A DNA stretch of 64,000 bases from Paraspadella gotoi. Its lineage: Eukaryota > Chaetognatha. Below are positions 27,052 to 37,898 of the stretch, one piece after another. Within the stretch, counting starts at the first letter, position 1. Each line of letters starts with the position of its first letter. The stretch is taken from assembly GCA_051294375.1 (NCBI GenBank), contig CM119266.1, forward strand, positions 19,479,657 to 19,543,656, in the 5' to 3' direction. The notes below the pieces were generated by a model. The model had not been told where the DNA came from, did not search any database, and worked only from the letters and a program-made list of their open reading frames with translations. Made by a program: the position numbers and the translations under genes.

Positions 27052-27845
27052 TTTGATTAATATTTATAAGTATAGATGAAAGTTATGTCAAATTTAATTT
27101 GGGGTTGTTTTTTTTTTCTAAAAAAATTTTTTTTAAAAAGAATAGGGAAAATATTTAAACCGCCGTTAATTATTGATATTTAGTAATTTACATGAAAATC
27201 GGAATCAACAATAAAATGAATGACGATAATTCCAAATGATAAAGGTGATTTTGCCTGTTTATAACGACACTGTTATTTTATGTTACTTTATGAACAAATA
27301 ATTGGCTGGGAAACTTTTTTGCAGTTTTTTGTTGTGCTAAAAGAAAAACAACAAGAGTCGATTTTAGAATTCGGAACATTAGATGTAGTACGATGTATTC
27401 AATTCTATACTATAATACAGTACTATATATACTATAGTCTATTTACTATATTTACAGTGTCGCTAAGCTGAGATGTTGAAATGAAAGTGTTTTTGCTGCT
27501 GCGAATCTCTTAGCAACATTGCGGCAGAGCGGCGGCGCGGCCGCTGCTGTTCTTCTCTGCCTTTTCATCGATTGCAGCGTTTTGAGCGGCCGAATCTTGA
27601 AGTATTATAAATGGCCTAGTACCAGGCCATGCAAAATTATCATTTTACTTAAATGTCTTTTATAAATGTTAAAATGAAGGCTGCCTCAGTTATTGCATAT
27701 TTACTTGTTAGTCATTTTCAATTGATTGGATGATTGTATTTTCTTTTCTCAGTATCGCAATGATTTTCCATTGTCGGAATCTTCTTTGACGTTGAAGTCT
27801 TATCGATGAAAATCATCGTGCTCCACGTGGTGACGGAAGTTCACA
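27052..27845. promoter_or_regulatory. Divergent DRC1-INTS2 intergenic region
   Basis: This 794-bp spacer separates two divergently transcribed units. It holds a GC island at about 27521-27575 with GCGGCCGC and a CACGTG E-box at about 27818. A sequence fitting the X-box consensus of RFX factors (ATCTCT-T-AGCAAC) lies at 27505-27517. The X-box would suit ciliary DRC1, but such a match can arise by chance. Confidence 0.45.
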
Positions 27846-30800
27846 ATGACAATGGAAACCCGTTCCGTCATTCCCCCTTACGTCTTTGAGGCGGTTGACC
27901 ACCTTGACATTGATTCATTGTCTAAATTACACGAGGAAGAACTTCGGCCTCTCCTTCCCAGTCTCGTCCGGATGTCTCTATGTTCTCCTCTCGATCAAGG
28001 TAACATTATATTAAGACTAATCTCTGACAAAAAAGCCAGATATTTTTTTATTGTATTCTTATACCGGCCAATGTAAAATAATAGCAATATTGTTAATATT
28101 ATGTTTCAAGTAAATCCGACCATGAATATAGAAAATATGGCGATCCCGGAGTTGAATACACGCTCTGGGAAAACGGAGAGAAAGAAGATGAAAAAAGAAA
28201 AAAGAAAGTTTAAGACCGTAACAACAATGATATTAAAAACATTGATAATCTTCACGGGCGAAGGATTTGTTTTTTAAATATTAGTATTTCTTTTTTTCGA
28301 TGTTTTTGGTAGATATTTACAAAGTAACAAAGTTTTTATTTGTGATTACAACGATCATTTAATAATTCGCCAGTTTTGATAGTTTTAAAAAATGTTTGGA
28401 TATTAACTTTGAGAGAAAGAGAGAGATAGTGACATTTTTTTCTCTCTCTCCAAATTATTAAATGATCGTTGTAATCATAAATAAAAACTTTACTTTGTAA
28501 ATATTATTATTATATTTTTTTTATGAATTTATTAATATTAAAATATTTTTTAAAATTTTAAATTATTGCATACTTAAGCTGAAACTTAAATTTAACCCTA
28601 ACTTACCCCGAACCCTAACTTACCCCGGACCCTAACTTACCCCGAACCCTAACTTACCCCGAACCCTAACTTACCCGAACCCTAACTTACCCCGAACCCT
28701 AACTTACCCGCGAACCCTAACTTACCCCGAACCCTAACTTACCCCGAACCCTAACTTACCCCGAACCCTAACTTACCCCGAACCCTAACTTACCCCGAAC
28801 CCTAACTTACCCCGAACCCTAACTTACCCCGAACCCTAACTTACCCCGAACCCTAACTTACCCCGAACCCTAACTTACCCGAACCCTAACTTACCCCGAA
28901 CCCTAATTACCATCTAACCCTAAATTACCTCTAACCCTAAATTACCTCTAACCCTAAATTACCTCTAACCCTAACTTACCCTAAATTCTAACTTACCCCT
29001 AACTGACCCCTAGGTATAGATCTACCCCTAACTGACCCCTAACCCTAACTTACCCCTAACCCTACCTTAACCCTAACTTACCCTTAACCTATTTTTATGT
29101 TTCTAGTTTACTTATTTTAAACCATTTTAACCTTTGGATCCTTTGGATTTCCGGTTGAAAACTTAAATTCCGATGGCCAGCTTCTCTTTTAATTTTAGTG
29201 TTACATAATACATATAAAAGTTCACTTTATCCTGATTGTTTGTTATCAAACTGATGGAATAAAATATGACACAGGGCTATCAGATCCCGGATCATGAAGT
29301 CTTTTCTTAAACAGAAACATATCTTATTCATGTTTATAAAATTTCATAAGTAAAAAATACCTTTCATTTCAATAAAAAAATTAATGTGAAAACATTTTTA
29401 GGGTTTATTTTACTTTCGCCAACCGGGGTTAGAGAGGGTTTAGGATTAAGGGTGGTTAGGGTTAAGAGGAGTTAGGGTAATTAGTTAAAATTTTCTTTTT
29501 TAAATAAGTATTTCTAAGTAATTTTTCAAAAGACGCCAAAACCCCCGTAGGCGAAAATGCCTAATATAATTTAAGTACTGATAGCTTTCCATTTGATATT
29601 GTGCTACAATTTATTACCCAATTGTTCTTTGGTTTTTTACTATCGAAAACCCTGTCTTTGAATAATATTTGGTAAAATTCAATAATTATAATATCTACAA
29701 TTTATTTTACAAAGGTAAAGCATGGACCCGTAAACGTAGATCCATATTAAGACTACTTTGTGGAATAGAAGCCGTCAACTCACTCGTTGCTCTACTCTCT
29801 ATTGACTTTCACGTTTTGGAGCAAGATGCCAAGAAAGAATTAGTTCTTCGTAGTAAAGCGGGTTCCTCCAACCAACCGAAAGAGAGTAACCTCCTCACGG
29901 GCGGCTCGGCCAGCGGCGCTCTAGAGTTCGAGCGCAGCGAAGCCGCGGGAAAACTTCGACTCGTTCTCAGTGAGATTCTATTAGTGGTTTCCAAGTTACG
30001 CGCCACGGCCGCGGAGGCAGCTCTGGCTGTCCCGTCTGAAACTCACTCTGAATTTTATTGGCGTGATTCTGAACTATTTGAGGATGGTATCTATTTGGAA
30101 GAAGTAGCGGACGTCTTATGTATAGCTCAAGCGGAACTACCCAACCTCCTTCAAATTTCCGAATTGACGGAAGCGTTGCTTCATGTTCCTAACGGAGATT
30201 GGTTGGTCTGTCGTCTTGTCGTCAACAACGCCGAAGCCTTTAATGAAGTCTGTCATTCTCTGATCGCCGGCGGCGGCGGTGGCAGCGGCGATACGAGCGA
30301 AGACGACGTCGACACTCGCAAAAGGTGCGAAGTTCTCTCCGCCCTTGTTCGTATGAATCCTCGGCAGGCGTTGTGCGTTCGAACTTTAGCCGTCAATATG
30401 TGCCGACTACCGCCATTGTCCATCGCACTTACCTTGGAGCACAACCTTGGGGGCGATAAAAGTGGGGATGCTGTCAATTTTCATCTTCCAAATGATCTCC
30501 TCGAATTTTCATCGGGACTTCTTCTCAATGTCGACCCAAACAAGCGATGCTGGTTTTCCCAGTTTCTTAGAAACGAACAAAAACGAAAATCCGGGGCTTC
30601 GTACGAAGCCTCCTCTTCTCATATGGTCAAAGAATTCCGTTCTAATCTCTTATCTCAGTTGGGTTTGATTTTAGACAGACCGGTTCCAACGCGGTCGACG
30701 GAACCTGTCGTCCTAGACGATGACCGACTGACTCCCGCCAACTCTTTCGTTCGTCTCTTTTCCGCCCTCAAAGGAATTGCGTCTCTCAAATTCAACGAGG

Positions 30801-33800
30801 AAGAAGCGATGATGCTGGTGACGCTGTTGACGAGTCGACCCACGCCGACGCCTCTCGGCACGCGCTTTATCTGTCTCTCTCTTTCCATGACGATCGCCTG
30901 TCCCGGACTTTTCTCAAACAGCGAGGACGAACGCCGAGTGGCCGCCTGGTTGCAGTGGCTTATGGAAGTTGCGCCGCGATTTGAAGGATCTGGTAGTGGC
31001 GGCGGGTTCGGAGAAATGCTGCTGCTTATCGCCATTCATTTTCACGGAAATCAGATGACAGCAATAACTGATCTCGTTTGCGCCACTCTGGGCATGAAAG
31101 TCCCTGTTCGCTCTAACGCCCTAGTTCGTCTCAAGTCAATTTTCACTCAAGAGATTTTTTCGGAGAAGGTGGTGACATCTCTGGCGGTTTCTGTGCCGGT
31201 GACTCGCCGACTTTCTGCCGTTCATTCTGGTTTCCTCTCCGTTCACTGCATTCATCAATTGTTAAAGAGTCGGGCCTTTGCCAAGCACAAAGTTCCTATC
31301 AAGGATTGGATTTGCCGTCAACTGAGAGAATGTCGCGCTCCGCTTCACCCAGTTGTGCCCAATCTGGTCGAAGCCTTCGTTAATTCCACCTTGATTCCCT
31401 CTCGCCAGGCGGCGCAGAACACAAATGAACCCCTTACCCATGAGGTGCGTAATTTTTTAATTAAATTGCTACAACCAATATAAAAATTATCGATTCATTT
31501 AATAAACAAGCCATCTTGCCCCTGACTTTGGACAGACTTTCGTGGTTTAAGGCCTCCATCAATCTTACAAGATAGCATGTCCCTGCAAACTTTCAATCAA
31601 GACTCAGTCTCACTCCCAGAGTACCTGACTACCCTAACATCCCTATTAATGTTAAGTTTTGAAGGCAATTATTTAAACAATAACTAGTTTTGCGTCGACA
31701 GACAGCCGGAAAGACCTACCGACCTGCAAAAGATATACAATTATACATGTATACAAAAGATATACATGCATTAAGTTGCTCCGAGATAACTCATGACGCA
31801 ATTAGAAATATATCACGATTTTTTGTAAGGTCCCTGTTATGTTTTTAAAAGTCATTCACCATTTTTTAATTTTATTTCTCAGGAGGTGATGACGTTTTTT
31901 TCATTCTCTCCTTTGGGCGAGAAACTTGATACGAAAATGGAAGCGGATGGTCAAGTCAATAACTACGTGAGCAGCGAAGAAGTCGTTCCTCAAATGCTTC
32001 TACTTTATTACATGCTCTTGTACGAAGACGTTAGAATGTCACAAATGAAAGCTATATCGGTAATATATAAATGGTATGCAAAGTATGAATTAGAAATGAG
32101 TGTGTTTTTCTGTTACTTTTCAGACAGGGTCCCGTAATTTCCTGACTTATTCGTCTGATTTGTGGGCTGAACTACCTATAAAATATCTGCTTCGCCTCGG
32201 GCATCGAGACCAGCAGAACTTCTCTGGTCTTTACTCGTCTCTTCTACGACTCGTAGCCAATCACTTCCCGCATCTCTGCCTCGTCGATGATTGGTTAACT
32301 GAAGAGGAGAAATTCTCCAATCAGAGGGCAACCTCGGACCCCTCAATCAACGCCGATGTGCCGGGTCTTCCTGCCTGGGTTAGGACTATCTCCGCGGAAT
32401 CTCTTGAAAAATCCTTTCGTACTGGTTACGAATCAAAGGTTAGTGATAAAAACTTAATTCTCATCTTAAAACGTGACTGGTCGAGTAGGTAAATTGTCTT
32501 CATACACAGATTTTAAAACATCCATCTTTGATTGTCGTTTTTGAATTAATAATCTTGAATTGAGAATGTTTTAAATTTTAAGATTTACATCCTTGGTCGA
32601 CCAATTTTTTGGGGTATAAATATATAGTTTTGCAAGATAACTATATTTTTTTAACCATGAAAATTGCAAAATTACTTTTCACTATTTTAAGTTTTAGATT
32701 TTATAATATTCATTACAATTATATATTACAAATTCTATATTTTTAATATTTATTATTATTTTTAATAATTTTGGTTTTTGAAACTATATTATTATTTTTG
32801 TTTCATTTAATTTGACCTCTTTTTTGACACCAAGATGTGGACGACGCTGATGGTGACATTGACGCGCATTTCGTTCCTCGACGCCGACGCCATCATTCCC
32901 CTCGCCTCAACGCTCACGTCTAATCTCTGGCGTCTCCTTCCGGTGGCGGAAGAAAACGGAAATCTTTCCTCACAACCACCGAGAAAAATACTTGATCTTA
33001 CTAACGCGATTTGGCTAAAGCTCAGCGCCGTCATGCCAAGGTATTCAACGATTATCTCTTAAAGTATATTAAAATTAGTTAACCGAGAGAGAGAAAGTGT
33101 GTGTGTGTCTCAATAGTCAAAAATGACCAAATATATAAGAAAGGGATGGCCCCGGCTACTTCTTCAATTCATGAAAAATTGGGTTCCCGCATCCGTTTTC
33201 ACGTTGAGCCCTTTCTTAATTTAAAAATGTCAAATAATAATCACAACTATCACAACTACTTTTTTATTAGCAGTCACGATTTCTTACTATTCTTTCATAG
33301 ACGTCTTCACGTGATGACCGTCAATGGTCTACATAACTTGGGATATGCTTCGTCCCTCGAGTCTTCCTTAGAACCGGTCTACAATCAAACGGATATAGTG
33401 ACAGATCCGTTAATCGTCCTCAGATGCGACGAACGAGTTTTTCGTTGTCCGCCCTTGCTCGACATTACTCTTCGCATTCTCAACGGTTGTCTTCAGGTCT
33501 GTGACTTTGTTGCTCTCGTCCAAATTTCGGGAATTTTACCCATGTCCTTTTAAAAGGCATCCAAGGCAATGCTGTCGAAGCATATTCGGCTTTACCCATC
33601 CGGCGCCTCTAGTGAAACGCGTCCCATCTCTGGGATGAATGGGACTCTGGCTTGTGACGGACCTTCTGACGCCGAAAGAGAGGAACTCAGATTCGCCCTC
33701 GTTGCGGCTCAAGATTCAGCCGCCGCTCAGATTCTTCTAGAATGGTATCTTTTTTCAAGAAAATTCAGTTGTTTCGAGTAGTTATTTTTAAAGTATAGTA

Positions 33801-34922
33801 ATTAAGAAAACATATCCCAAGGCTGATATAATTATATTTATTTATATTCAATATTTTTAAATTTAGGTACAATTTGTTTGTCATAAGAATTGGTTTTAAA
33901 TTAATTGAAAATTAAATGTTGAGCTGTTGATAAAATTGGGACGCTACTGGCGCTACTGGCTACTGCATATTTCAACTTTTTTTTCCTCTCAGGTGTCTCC
34001 CAACCGCTGATGAAAAGTTTTCTTCTTTCGTATCTCCGCTTCGAGAGGTGCGATGCCTCGTCTCATCTTGGCTTCACCAAATGTTCATCGCCGACCCAAC
34101 CCTCGCTAAACTCCTCCACTTTCAAGGATATCCATTAGAACTTCTCCACGTGACCGTCACCGGGGTTCCCTCGATGCATATCTGTATAGACTTTATTCCA
34201 GAACTTCTCCGTCAGCCGCAAATCGACAAACAGGTCTTCGCCATCCAACTCGTTTCCTACCTTAGCCTTCAATATCCGCTCCCTCGAACTCTGTCCATGG
34301 CGAGGTATGTCTGATCCTGGATTTACTTGTCAAAAGTCGGGGGCATTTTCATATTGGTTGTAACAATTTAAATAACACGCGTTACGTATTGTTTTTACTT
34401 TTTTGTGTTTCATTTAGTAAAAGACCTTTACGCATTATTTTAACTTGATACCTTCTCTACACGTTTCAGACTCACCGTGAACGTGATGAGCACACTGTTG
34501 ACGGTTCTGCCTCGACATCAACGGATTCCCTTTTTTTTAATCACGACGCCGTCGTTGGCCCGAATATCTCGCGCCTTTGCTCCACTGACAGACGACGTCA
34601 CGCTCTTACTTCTCCAACTTGGCAGAATCTGCAATGCCTCCATTGCCAAATGTTCCTATATGGCAGCCGGTTTGCTCTCTCCTACTAAGAAGTAGGTTTT
34701 ATCAGGTTTTTTTAATGAGATTATAAAAACTGTTATTCATAATTTCAACGTTTTCTGCTCAGGTTAAAACAGGATATTGTTCCGACAACCGAGAGACTCG
34801 TGTCTTTTGATACAAGTAAACAATACTCCACGCTGGATGCTGCCGAAGTCGGACTCATGGAAATGGTCAAGGATGTTTTCGAGCGGGTTGTTAGCGTCGC
34901 CGCTTTGATACGCGTCGAGTGA
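27846..34922 (+). CDS. INTS2: Integrator complex subunit 2
   Basis: Ten exons: 27846-27999, 29715-31444, 31883-32059, 32124-32438, 32835-33040, 33301-33496, 33557-33744, 33993-34304, 34470-34691, 34763-34922; 1219 residues against 1204 in human. Conserved blocks include LLPSLVRMSLCSPLDQ, GIEAVNSLVALLSIDFH, EEVADVLCIAQAELP, FGEMLLLIAIHFHGNQ, HCIHQLLKSRAFAKHKV, DPLIVLRCDERVFRCPPL and VPSMHICIDFIPELLRQP. Integrator is a nuclear complex bound to RNA polymerase II that cleaves snRNA 3' ends and attenuates transcription; INTS2 is an alpha-solenoid scaffold subunit. Loop insertions are rich in Gly and Ser (a GGGGGSG run in exon 2). The caspase ATG follows 121 bases after the stop. No acceptor-like AG directly precedes the INTS2 start. 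Confidence 0.96.
28312..28505. repeat. Foldback (long inverted repeat) element in INTS2 intron 1
   Basis: A left arm at about 28312-28366 and a right arm at about 28452-28505 are nearly perfect inverted copies (core ATTACAACGATCATTTAAT and its complement). GA- and CT-rich inner parts also pair, so the whole could form a hairpin of nearly 200 bases. I see no coding capacity or clear target duplication. Confidence 0.8.
28592..29090 (+). repeat. Telomere-like minisatellite in INTS2 intron 1
   Basis: About 19 tandem copies of a 17-bp unit ACCCCGAACCCTAACTT, nearly identical from 28592 to about 28912, then degenerate CCCTAA-containing variants to about 29090. The unit contains the CCCTAA hexamer of animal telomeres. 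A run in the opposite orientation (TTAGGG-like) follows at about 29420-29490. Confidence 0.92.
31475..31650 (+). repeat. Interspersed intronic repeat, copy A
   Basis: Lies in the INTS2 intron after 31444. It shares CAACCAATATAAAAATTAT with copy D, and CCCCTGACT, TTTAAGGCCTCC and CTCCCAGAGTACCTG with copy B. It is the fullest copy in this window. Confidence 0.75.
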
Positions 34923-35030
34923 TTAGTATTTAAAATCTTTCCATCCCCGCCCTTTTTTTTTTTCTGTTACATTGCTGCACCGTTTTATTTTGTCTTTTTT
35001 TAGCCGTTTTACAACGAGTTTATTTACGAA

Positions 35031-35072
35031 ATGGTGAGCGACAATGGAACAGAATCATCGAGACCGTCTTAG
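35031..35072 (+). other. Upstream ORF overlapping the caspase start
   Basis: A 13-residue frame begins 13 bases before the caspase ATG and ends inside the coding region in another frame. It follows an acceptor-like TTTTTTAG at 35003, so it would be in the leader of a mature mRNA. It could reduce initiation at the main start. Confidence 0.45.
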
Positions 35073-36703
35073 GGATAATTGGGTTTTTATCTTAAACAAT
35101 CTTCTCGTTGATAAAATTCTACCAATTCTGTTTCAAAGACGAATTCTCTCAAATGATTTAATCGAACAAATCAACGCCGATTCCGCGTCGAAGCAACGAA
35201 ATTACAATTTTCTAACTCTGATTCAAAAGCGCGGTGGATCTGCGTTCCAGGCTTTCATCGACGCGTTGATAGAGACCGATCAATCCGAAATTAGCGAGAA
35301 GTTGCAACCCGGTTACTCAGCATGCGCGAACTCTTTCTGTTCAGGAAAAGGCGAAGTTATCGCTCAGCCTGAAGACGCTGCAACAGTCCCCACTTCGTCG
35401 CTGGAAGAGGATTTTCGCGCGCAACTTGTGGTTGGTGGACGATCTAGTTTTTCGGGCGAATTGGAGGAGGAGGAACAGAACAATGAGGGTTCTCAGTCTT
35501 CTTTAACTCGAACAATTCAGTCTGCGCAGCCTCTACCCCTCCTGGATCGCCGGGGTAGCGTGGAACGTTCCATTCGGCAATTTCCTACAGCCTTTGATAT
35601 TCCTATTACAAAAACTACGTCTCTTTCCTTGGAATTAAGCCACCGCTTGGGAATGGGCGACATCTACCCTAATTTTTCTCGACCGAAAGGATTGTGCCTT
35701 ATCGTTAACAACTGTGATTTCTCTTCTGCCTCTGCGGATTTATCGCATCGCAAAGGCTCCGATCGCGACGCCGTCAACCTTTCGTGGCTTTTTCAAGAAT
35801 TTGGTTACTTAGTTGAGATGCGGCGAGATCTCGACAGCGATTCTCTTGAAGAGACTCTTGAAAGTTTTTCCCACGACCATCGACATGCTACGTGCGATTC
35901 CGCTATCGTCTGCATCCTTTCGCATGGTCAAGAAAAAGGCTTTTACGCCACCGACGGAATCGTGATCTCGTTTTCGGCCATCCTGGATATTTTTGACGGC
36001 GGCCGTTGCCCTAATCTCGTTAATAAGCCGAAAATTTTTTTCTTTCAAGCCTGTCGGGGCGTTCGCGTACAACGAGGTTTTGATGCCACGGATTCCACCG
36101 CGGCACAAGCATCGGGCTCGAGTAGTCCCGAGGAACAGTCGTCCTCGTCTTCTTCATCCTCCCTAGCCACTGCCGACGATTTTTATCGGATCGACGCCTT
36201 TGGGGAAATAACCGTTCCGCAATCGAGCGACGACGTTGACGATCCCGAAATGAAGACTTCGTTAGCAAAGTATTCGGACATGCTCGTCTCGTACTCGACT
36301 ATACCTGGCCATATCTCCATAAGACACGAAGAGATGGGCTCTTGGTACGTGCAAGCCATCGTTGACGTTTTCTCAGAGTTTGCCCACTCTAGAGACATTA
36401 ATTCCCTTTTGACTAAGGTCAATCGAAAGGTCTCAAAGATGACAACAGGTAATTGAATTTTCTATTTGGTGAACAAGTTTAGTAACTTTTAATATTAGGA
36501 AATTAATACCTATATATTGTAGATTACCGGATACTCATTTCTTTTTAATTTCAGGAGGACATCTTCGAAAGCAGATGCCCGAGCCCAAAAATCATTTAAC
36601 AAGGGATTTCTATTTTTTTCCCGCTTATTTTAAGGACAACCAGGAAAACGCTATAAACACTTTATTCGAAATTGGAAGCAATCAGCCATTGCCTATTGCT
36701 TAG
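35044..36703 (+). CDS. Initiator-type caspase with N-terminal CARD
   Basis: Two exons, 35044-36448 and 36555-36703, give 517 residues. Residues 1 to about 90 form a CARD-like helical domain (DKILPILFQRRILSNDLIEQI, then FLTLIQKRGGSAFQAFIDAL-type helices). An acidic linker of about 110 residues follows. The peptidase core has the catalytic His in ILSHGQEKG and Cys in the pentapeptide QACRG. A Ser-rich linker with several Asp residues (DATDS, TADDF, DDVDDP) separates the large and small subunits and offers self-cleavage sites. The small subunit has SYSTIPGHISIRH and ends with a QMPEPKNHLTRDFYFFP strand. The layout is that of caspase-2/9 and CED-3, activated on a CARD platform. The gene sits 121 bases behind INTS2 and 88 bases ahead of NAA50. 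The XK-related protein in the same window is a possible downstream effector. Confidence 0.94.
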
Positions 36704-36791
36704 TTTTGCCTTTCTGTATGCATTGTATGTACTTGTTAAATGTTATAATATTTAAGAAACGTTTTGTATTAGAACCTTCTAGTAATTAACG

Positions 36792-37604
36792 ATGTGTCGG
36801 GAGAACAGTCGTATCGAATTGGGCGATGTGACGCCCCATAACATCAAACAGTTAAAGCGCCTCAATCAAGTCGTCTTTCCCGTTTCTTACAATGACAAAT
36901 TCTATAAGGACGTTTTGGAGGTGGGGGACCTGGCCAAACTGGCCTTTTACAATGACATCGTCGTCGGTGCGGTTTGCTGCAGAGTCCAAGAGGTTCCGGC
37001 TACCGACAAGGGTACCAAGCCTGGCAAGAGGCTATACATCATGACGTTGGGCTGCCTCGCACGATACAGACGATTAGGTAACCGAGCGTCAACAGATTAA
37101 ATTGGAAGAAGCCTTTTTATATGAATTTTATTTCGCTACTTTTCATAAGGGGGGCTGGGTGGGGGGTTTACTATATAGTTTGATAAATCAATCTCGCTTC
37201 GTTTTATGAGATTTTAATATGGTAGCATGGCATCGCCTGTGAAACTGTGGCTTCATTGGCTTCTGATTGAACTATATATTTTTAAATCTTGAAAACATAT
37301 GAGTCGATCGACAATGTTTTAAATTAAGGTATTGGTACAAAGTTATTGGATCACGTTCTAAGCATTTGTAAAAAAGACGGAGACCTTGAAAGCGTATTTC
37401 TTCATGTTCAGGTAAACGCCTCAAATACTTTTGATACCGTATTAGGTTTACTATATTTGTTTCTTTGGTTTATAGGTAAACAATAAAAGCGCTATTGAAT
37501 TTTACAAGAAAAATGGGTTCGAAATAATTGAAACCAAATCTCAATACTACAAACGGATTGAGCCCGCCGACGCGCACGTTTTGCAAAAATCACTAAAAAT
37601 TTAA
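36792..37604 (+). CDS. NAA50: N-alpha-acetyltransferase 50 (GNAT family)
   Basis: Three exons: 36792-37077, 37329-37411, 37476-37604; 165 residues. The N-terminus reads IELGDVTPHNIKQLKRLNQV followed by FPVSYNDKFYKDVLE, nearly identical to vertebrate NAA50. The acetyl-CoA loop RRLGIGTKLLDHV (RxxGxG) spans the first intron. The C-terminal part has NNKSAIEFYKKNGFEIIET and YYKRIEPADAHVLQK. The enzyme acetylates N-terminal Met of nascent chains, bound to NatA at the ribosome, and supports sister-chromatid cohesion. It lies only 88 bases after the caspase stop. An acceptor-like GTATTAG ends 19 bases before its ATG. Compared with human it has a short insertion (VPATDKGTKPG) before KRLYIMTLGCLA, and it lacks the extended tail. 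Confidence 0.97.
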
Positions 37605-37898
37605 CCGAGTACTACTTGTTTGTGATATGGTCTGTTGTTTTACCTTTTTAGGACGAAGTCAAGATTGTCTCGAAATTTATAAAATATTTTCGAAGTTACT
37701 TTTCCTTTGTTGTTTGCATTCCTGTATCGTAGTTGCGATTTAATCCCATGAACTGGAAGAGTTATAAACGCAAATTTCACTTCATGTGTTATAATATTAA
37801 CTATGGGCATTGATAAAACTGAAAAGGCATCAGTTTCGAACTCTCGTTGACTATAGTGAGTCGTCACCAGGCGCTTCGCCTCTTCAAGAGCCGGCCTC

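Noticed and set aside
28592-29090. Regularly repeated 17-mers suggesting a CRISPR-like array
   Set aside because: The units are contiguous without unique spacers, the repeat is a eukaryotic minisatellite, and it lies in an intron.
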